Below are positions 59,737 through 64,000 of a stretch of 64,000 nt of DNA, piece after piece; within the stretch, counting starts at the first letter, position 1, and each line of letters opens with the position of its first letter. Location: contig NZ_JOAI01000048.1 of the NCBI RefSeq assembly GCF_000717715.1, forward strand, positions 40,504 to 104,503, in the 5' to 3' direction. A model generated the notes under the pieces. That model was not told where the DNA came from. It saw nothing but the letters and a program-made list of their open reading frames with translations, and ran no database searches. The stretch is from Streptomyces sp. NRRL B-24484. GTDB lineage: Bacteria; Actinomycetota; Actinomycetes; Streptomycetales; Streptomycetaceae. The translations under genes were made by a program, and so were the position numbers.

Positions 59737-60672
59737 ATGAAGATCGGTTCATCGGGTTGCCACCCCCGGGTCGGCCCGGCGCTCTGGGCCGGGCTGGCCG
59801 TCGTCCTGACGGCCTGTTCGACCGCGCCCTCCCGGAACACCGCTCCCCCCGCCGCCACCGCGCCCGCCGCACTGCCGCCGCTCGCCGCCGTGGAAACGCG
59901 AGAACGCCACGCGCCCCTGGGGATCGACCCGGTGCAGGCCGCCCGGCAGTCCGCGGAGCGCCGGGCCCGCGAGCAGGCCGCCCGCTGGGGCCTCGACCGG
60001 CTGCCCGCCGTCGCCCCCGCCCCGCCCGAACAGCGGCCGGCGCTCGCCGCCGGCCAGGCCGGCGTCGTCCTGCGGCCCGGTCTGCCGCCGGTCGTCCAGC
60101 GCGTCCCCACCGAGGACCGGGTGGTCTTCCTGACCATCGACGACGGCGCCGAGAAGGACCCGGAGTTCGCCCGGATGACCGCCGAACTCGGCATCCCCTA
60201 CAGCACCTTCCTCACCGGCTACCTGGCCCGGGCCGACTGGGGCTACTTCCGCGGCCTGCTCGCGAACGGGCACGCCGCCACCGGCAACCACACGCTCAAC
60301 CACCGCGACATGCGCAAGCTCACCGCCGCCGAGCAGCGCACCGAGATCTGCGGCCAGCAGGACGAGCTCGAACGCGAGACCGGCTCCCGGCCGCCGCTGT
60401 TCCGCCCGCCCTACGGCGAGTACACCGACGACACCCTGCGGGCCGCCCAGCAGTGCGGGATCCGGGCCCTCGCCCTGTGGAACGAGGAGGCCTTCCCCGA
60501 CCGCACGGAGTACCGCCACACGGACCGGGTGCTGCACCCCGGCGACATCATCCTCACCCACTTCCGCGGCCGCGCGGAGTGGGGCGGGACGATGACGGAC
60601 GTGCTGCGGCGGGTGCTGCGCACGGTGGACGAGCAGGGCTTCGCCCTGGCCCTGCTCGACGACTACCTCTGA
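59737..60672 (+). CDS. Polysaccharide deacetylase lipoprotein (CE4)
   Basis: A 311-residue exported lipoprotein: lipobox LTAC at about residue 27, a linker rich in Ala/Arg, then a NodB-homology domain from about residue 130. CE4 motifs are TIDDG (catalytic and metal Asp), HTLNH (zinc His pair), RPPYGEY and LTHFRGR. It probably deacetylates GlcNAc residues in peptidoglycan, chitin or a surface glycan. Start at the ATG 59737, with no clear ribosome site, so possibly leaderless. It lies 80 bases after the GntR gene. Confidence 0.9.
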   Translation: MKIGSSGCHPRVGPALWAGLAVVLTACSTAPSRNTAPPAATAPAALPPLAAVETRERHAPLGIDPVQAARQSAERRAREQAARWGLDRLPAVAPAPPEQRPALAAGQAGVVLRPGLPPVVQRVPTEDRVVFLTIDDGAEKDPEFARMTAELGIPYSTFLTGYLARADWGYFRGLLANGHAATGNHTLNHRDMRKLTAAEQRTEICGQQDELERETGSRPPLFRPPYGEYTDDTLRAAQQCGIRALALWNEEAFPDRTEYRHTDRVLHPGDIILTHFRGRAEWGGTMTDVLRRVLRTVDEQGFALALLDDYL

Positions 60673-60815
60673 GCCGCCCCACGGCGGCCCGGCCCGGTAC
60701 CGGGGCGCAGTCGGGCCGCCCGAGGAGCGAGACACCGTCCCAGTATGCGGAAACGCTGGCAGCGCCCGCGGCCGCCGTGATCGACTGTCCGCTCCCGCAC
60801 GGAAGGAGCGCCGCC

Positions 60816-61166
60816 ATGCTGCCATCCCTCGACGGCCTGGTCTTCTCACCCACCGGACGCGCCGAGCACGGCGAGGTCGACGCCGCCACCAGCTTCGCCT
60901 ACCGCGAGCAGGACGGCCGGGTCTGGGCCTCCTACCAGGGCGGCGACATCGTGCACGGCCACCTCGTCGGCACCCGCGCGGGCGACACCCTCGAATTCAG
61001 GTACGTGCAGCTCAACCGTGCCGGGGAGACCAGCAGCGGACACTGCGCCAGCACGCTCTCCCGGCTGACCGACGGCCGCCTGCGGCTCGACGAGTCCTGG
61101 CGCTGGGAGTCCCGCCCGGGCGCCGGGACGAGCGCGGTCGAGGAGGTCCTGCCGCCCGCCGGCTGA
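60816..61166 (+). CDS. Conserved small protein of the family often named n-acetylglutamate synthase
   Basis: A 116-residue soluble, beta-rich protein. TSFAYREQDGRVWASYQGGDIVHGHLVG and RLDESWRWESRPG match a small conserved bacterial family that databases label n-acetylglutamate synthase, apparently without a catalytic motif. I treat the name as unsupported. AAGGAG eight bases before the ATG. The next gene starts 53 bases later in the same direction. Confidence 0.75.
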   Translation: MLPSLDGLVFSPTGRAEHGEVDAATSFAYREQDGRVWASYQGGDIVHGHLVGTRAGDTLEFRYVQLNRAGETSSGHCASTLSRLTDGRLRLDESWRWESRPGAGTSAVEEVLPPAG

Positions 61167-61219
61167 CCCGCACCGGCCGCCCGCACGCCGCACCCACAAC
61201 CCGATCCGAGGAGCCCGCC

Positions 61220-61774
61220 GTGTCCCCCGCCGCACCCCTGCACCTCGTCCTGCCCGGCTACCAGAACTCCGGCCCCGCCCACTGGCAGACCCGCTGGGAG
61301 GCCGCCGACCCGGGCTTCGTCCGGGTCGAGCAGGCTGACTGGGACGCGCCGCAGCGCACCGACTGGGTGGCCGCCCTGGACGCCGCGGTCGCCGCCGCGG
61401 ACCGCCCGGTCGTCCTGGTCGCGCACAGCCTCGGCTGCATCACCGTCGCCCACTGGGCCGCCGGGCGCACCGGGCCCGGCCGGGTGGCCGGCGCCCTGCT
61501 CGTGGCCCCCGCCGACGTGGACACCGCCGAGGTGCCGGAGCTCGAGAACTTCCGGCCCGTGCCACTGCGCCCGCTGCCCTTCCCGGCCACGGTCGTCGCC
61601 AGCACCGACGACCCCTGGTGCACCGCCGAGCGGGCCGCTGCCTTCGCCGACGCCTGGGGCGCGAAGCTCGTCGACGTCGGGGCGCTCGGCCACATCAACA
61701 GCGACTCCGGACTCGGCGACTGGCCGGAGGGCCGCCGCCTGCTCGCCGACCTCACCGGCACCGCCCGGCCGTAG
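61220..61774 (+). CDS. RBBP9/YdeN-like alpha/beta hydrolase
   Basis: A 184-residue serine hydrolase. It opens LHLVLPGYQNSGPAHWQTRWE, and the nucleophile elbow is VAHSLGC (Ser near residue 75). The Asp-containing VVASTDDPWC and the catalytic His in GHINSDSGLGDWPEG complete the triad. This is the complete RBBP9/YdeN pattern. Substrate unknown. GAGGAG precedes the GTG. A 214-base gap (61775-61988) separates it from the decayed gene downstream. Confidence 0.92.
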   Translation: MSPAAPLHLVLPGYQNSGPAHWQTRWEAADPGFVRVEQADWDAPQRTDWVAALDAAVAAADRPVVLVAHSLGCITVAHWAAGRTGPGRVAGALLVAPADVDTAEVPELENFRPVPLRPLPFPATVVASTDDPWCTAERAAAFADAWGAKLVDVGALGHINSDSGLGDWPEGRRLLADLTGTARP

Positions 61775-61988
61775 CACCCGACAACCGGTTCAGGCGTAGT
61801 CCGAGGCCACCGCCGGCCGGCCGGTCCGGCCGGGCACCGGGCCGCTCCCGGGCGTAGCTGTTCACGCCGGTGAGGGTCCGTTCGTGGTGCTGTCTGCCCC
61901 ACCACCGAGGAGGCGGCGAGTTCGACGTCCCCGACGAGATCACCGCCCCCGTGCGGACCCGGGCGACCCCGCTCCCTAGGGTGATCAC

Positions 61989-62476
61989 ATGCCGAACAGT
62001 CCGCAGGTGCCCGCCGTCCTCGACGAGCGGAGCGCCCGCCAGGACCTCTGCCGGTGCTTCGACCGGGGACACGCGACGAACCGCCGGCGGGTCGCCTTCC
62101 ACACCGAGCGGCAGGACACCTCGGCCCCGGCCGGCTGCGGCTGCTCGACCTCGTCGAGGAGGCCGCGGCGGACGGCCGCGAGGAGTTCCACCCGCTGCAG
62201 GGGCTGCCGGCCGACGATCGCCGGCAGATCGTCACCCTGCCCCCGACGATCGCGAAGCTGACCGCCGTCCGCAGGCTCGGGCTGGTCGACGCCTGTTCCA
62301 GGGCCTGCGTCGCGGCGCTGCCCACCCCGCCGGAGGGGTACGTCCGTGGCCCGCACACCGGCGGACCGACCGTCCGGCAGCCCGTCGCCGACCACTGGCT
62401 GCCGCGGGAACGGCGCCGTCCCGTCCGGCGTGGATCCCGCATCGAAGCCCGCACCGAGCAAGGAGAGACCCCGTGA
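61989..62476 (+). pseudogene. Remnant of a leucine-rich-repeat-like protein gene
   Basis: The start reads MPNSPQVPAVLDERSARQDL and continues to RVAFHTERQDTSAP; near 62127-62135 a lost base shifts the frame to one reading LRLLDLVEEAAADGREEFHP and RRQIVTLPPTIAKLTAVRRL. Together these are the N-terminus of an actinobacterial LRR-like family I recognise, which normally continues for well over 100 more residues. Here it jumps directly to ACSRACVAALPTPPEGYVRG, which looks like the family's C-terminus. So there is one frameshift and one large internal deletion. The end runs into the start of the ATP-grasp gene. Confidence 0.7.
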
Positions 62477-63318
62477 CCGCGCCCCCCGCCGTGGCCTATG
62501 TGACCAGCAAGGACGCCCCCGACCAGGAGGCGGGGGCGGCGCTGGCCGCGTTCGCCGCGCAGGGGCTGGCCGCGGAGGCGGTGGTGTGGGACGACCCGGC
62601 GGTCGCCTGGGAGCGGTTCGACGCCGCGGTGGTGCGCAGCACCTGGGACTACACCGGGCGGCGCGCCGAGTTCCTGGCCTGGGCACGGCGGGCGGCCGGG
62701 CTCACCCGGCTCTGCAATCCGGTGCCCGTGCTGGAGCGGAACACCGACAAGACGTACCTGCGGGAGCTCGCCCGGGCCGGCGTGCCGGTGGTGCCGACCG
62801 CCTGGGTCGGGCCGGGCGAGCGGCTGGACGGCGGGACGGCGCCCTGGCCGGAGCTGGTGGTGAAGCCCACCGTGTCGTCGGGCGCCCGGGACACCGTGCG
62901 GACCACCGACCGGGCGGCGGCCGCGGCCCACGCCGACCTGCTGACCGCAGCCGGGCGGACGGCCATGGTGCAGCCCTACCTGCCGGCGGTGGACGGGGAG
63001 GGCGAGACCTCGCTGGTCTTCATCGGCGGCGCGTTCAGCCACGCGGTGCGGCGCGGCCCGATGCTGTCCGGCCCGGCGGGCCGGTTCGCGGACGAGGCAC
63101 GGCGGCCCGACGCCGACCAGCTGGCCGTCGCCGAAGGGGTGCTCGCGGCCGTGCCGGAGCGCACGGAGCTGCTGTACGCGCGGGTGGACCTGGTGCGCGG
63201 CCCGGACGGCACGCCGCTGCTGATCGAGCTGGAGCTCACCGAGCCGCGGCTGTTCCTGCAGTACGACGCCGGGGCGCCGGCGCGGCTGGCGGCCGCGGTG
63301 CGGGCGCTCACCGGCTGA
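62473..63318 (+). CDS. ATP-grasp domain protein
   Basis: A 281-residue ATP-grasp protein, of a different subgroup from the pair at 44675-46380. The N-terminal domain has VAYVTSKDAPDQEAG and VVRSTWDYTGRRAEFL. The core has ELVVKPTVSSGARDTVR and AMVQPYLPAVDGEGETSLVFIGG. The C-terminal metal site is LLIELELTEPRLFLQYDAGA. Members are related to glutathione synthase/RimK enzymes; substrate unknown. The GTG has AAGGAGAGA upstream, within the end of the decayed LRR-like gene. Confidence 0.87.
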   Translation: MTAPPAVAYVTSKDAPDQEAGAALAAFAAQGLAAEAVVWDDPAVAWERFDAAVVRSTWDYTGRRAEFLAWARRAAGLTRLCNPVPVLERNTDKTYLRELARAGVPVVPTAWVGPGERLDGGTAPWPELVVKPTVSSGARDTVRTTDRAAAAAHADLLTAAGRTAMVQPYLPAVDGEGETSLVFIGGAFSHAVRRGPMLSGPAGRFADEARRPDADQLAVAEGVLAAVPERTELLYARVDLVRGPDGTPLLIELELTEPRLFLQYDAGAPARLAAAVRALTG

Positions 63319-63420
63319 CACCGGAGCACGTGCAGGCCCGCCCGCCGGTCGTGGGCCCGGTTGTCGGTGGCCCGTGCCAGGCTGGCCGCAGCGATCCGCA
63401 GCGACGAGGGGACGGACGGG

Positions 63421-63816
63421 ATGGACGGGCTGGCCGAGGGCGGCTTCACGGTGGACAGCTGGGAGCCGGAGGTGCTGGACGACCGGCCGGGTGCGGCACT
63501 CGCCCGGGTGACGCTGACCAAGACCTTCCGGGGCGGGCTGGCCGGCACCAGCACCGTGCACATGATCAGCGCGGCGGACGGCGCGGGTCAGCCGGCGGCG
63601 TACACCGCCTTCGAGCGGTACACCGGCGAGCTGGACGGCCGGAAGGGCAGCTTCGTGCTGCAGCACTGCGCGCCCGGCAGCCGCGGCGAGCGGCTGGTGA
63701 TCACGGTGGTGCCGGGCACCGGCACCGAGGAGCTGACCGGGATCACCGGCGGCTTCGAGATCCGGATCGACGACGCGGGCGTGCACACCTACGCCTTCCG
63801 GTACGCCCTGGCCTGA
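63421..63816 (+). CDS. DUF3224 domain protein
   Basis: A 131-residue soluble beta-barrel protein of the DUF3224 family (allene-oxide-cyclase-like fold). Landmarks: ARVTLTKTFRGGLAGTSTVHMI, YTAFERYTGELDGRKGSFVLQH and ITGGFEIRIDDAGVHTYAFRY. Function unknown. GAGGGGA precedes the ATG. It converges with the partial gene at the window end across a hairpin. Confidence 0.88.
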   Translation: MDGLAEGGFTVDSWEPEVLDDRPGAALARVTLTKTFRGGLAGTSTVHMISAADGAGQPAAYTAFERYTGELDGRKGSFVLQHCAPGSRGERLVITVVPGTGTEELTGITGGFEIRIDDAGVHTYAFRYALA

Positions 63817-63829
63817 TCCGGGTGCGGCG

Positions 63830-63863
63830 ACGGCCCGCTTCCCGGGTGCGGGGAGCGGGCCGT
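63830..63863. terminator. Hairpin between convergent genes
   Basis: ACGGCCCGCT (63830-63839) pairs perfectly with AGCGGGCCGT (63854-63863), with further TCCC/GGGG pairing possible inside the 14-base loop. Confidence 0.7.
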
Positions 63864-63891
63864 GCGGGGGTGCGGGGTGCCGGGTCCGGGA

Positions 63892-64000
63892 TCACCGGTC
63901 CGGGCCGCGGAGGCCCGCGAGGACCTTCTCCGCGACGGCGATCTGCTGCGCCTTGCTCGCCTGGTGCGCGTTGGCCGCGTACGCGTGGCCACCGAACGCG
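63892..64000 (-). CDS. C-terminal end of an unidentified protein
   Basis: The last 35 codons of a leftward gene cut by the window edge: AFGGHAYAANAHQASKAQQI, then AVAEKVLAGLRGPDR and a TGA. The helix-rich ending HQASKAQQIAVAEKVLAGL has normal streptomycete codon use and sits behind a hairpin, so it is taken as real. The family cannot be named from this fragment. Confidence 0.6.
   Translation of the reverse strand, partial: AFGGHAYAANAHQASKAQQIAVAEKVLAGLRGPDR

Noticed and set aside
63789..63992. 67-residue open frame on the minus strand at the window end
   Set aside because: It is Arg/Ser/Pro-rich and out of frame with the better-supported C-terminal fragment ending at 63892.

Overview
The window is a high-GC, gene-dense stretch with GTG/TTG starts, four-base ATGA/GTGA overlaps, many apparently leaderless promoters (a -10 box a few bases before the start codon), CebR- and DasR-type operators and a full set of secreted polysaccharide hydrolases. 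This points to a chromosome of the Streptomyces/Kitasatospora group (Streptomycetaceae). No rRNA, tRNA, CRISPR array, transposase, phage gene or replication origin was found.

Layout. 1-6157: a divergent LysR gene (cut by the window edge) and the respiratory operon sdhCAB, convergent with a PAS/GAF/SpoIIE-phosphatase/ATPase protein. 6280-10305: a GH18 chitinase and a CBM13/beta-helix exported protein behind a promoter with a DasR-like box. 10338-14737: small proteins (AMIN-like, YchJ-like, DUF6087-like, S4 RNA-binding) and a CapA lipoprotein. 14865-26902: a carbohydrate locus with a LacI regulator, a DUF1996/discoidin protein, a large GH16 plus TIM-barrel glycanase disrupted at its N-terminus, a three-gene sugar ABC transporter without its ATPase, and a GH3 beta-glucosidase. 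Four GAGAGCGCTCTC-type palindromes sit before lacI, the glycanase and the transporter. 27008-34341: housekeeping and accessory enzymes and regulators (Gfo/Idh/MocA, Nudix, SDR, AraC, serine hydrolase, LysR, GNAT). 34621-44561: M4 protease, F420/FMN oxidoreductase, DUF2252, a P450-ferredoxin pair with an altered ExxR motif, MFS and FUSC membrane proteins, DUF805, acylphosphatase. 44675-47473: two overlapping paralogous ATP-grasp ligases divergent from a P-loop kinase-like protein. 48596-53832: a two-component system whose kinase has an unusual extra C-terminal domain, then a second SpoIIE phosphatase. 53972-60672: a CBM3-GH16 glycanase, a GH20 hexosaminidase with a second DasR-like box, a methyltransferase, a GNAT, a HutC-type GntR regulator and a lipoprotein polysaccharide deacetylase. 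60816-64000: small proteins, a decayed leucine-rich-repeat-like gene, a third ATP-grasp protein, a DUF3224 protein and the C-terminus of an unidentified gene.

How the parts fit. Two sugar regulons are readable. One is a LacI-controlled, probably beta-glucan, regulon: exported GH16/TIM-barrel glycanase, oligosaccharide uptake, intracellular GH3. The other is chitin/GlcNAc: GH18 and GH20 genes, each with a DasR-like box. No clearly new multi-gene system is proven. The best candidates for undescribed biology are the tandem ATP-grasp/P-loop locus, the histidine kinase with a membrane-anchored C-terminal domain, and the Nudix-coupled unknown protein. The N-terminal repeat of the glycanase looks like a collapsed or deleted repeat and should be resequenced before it is interpreted.
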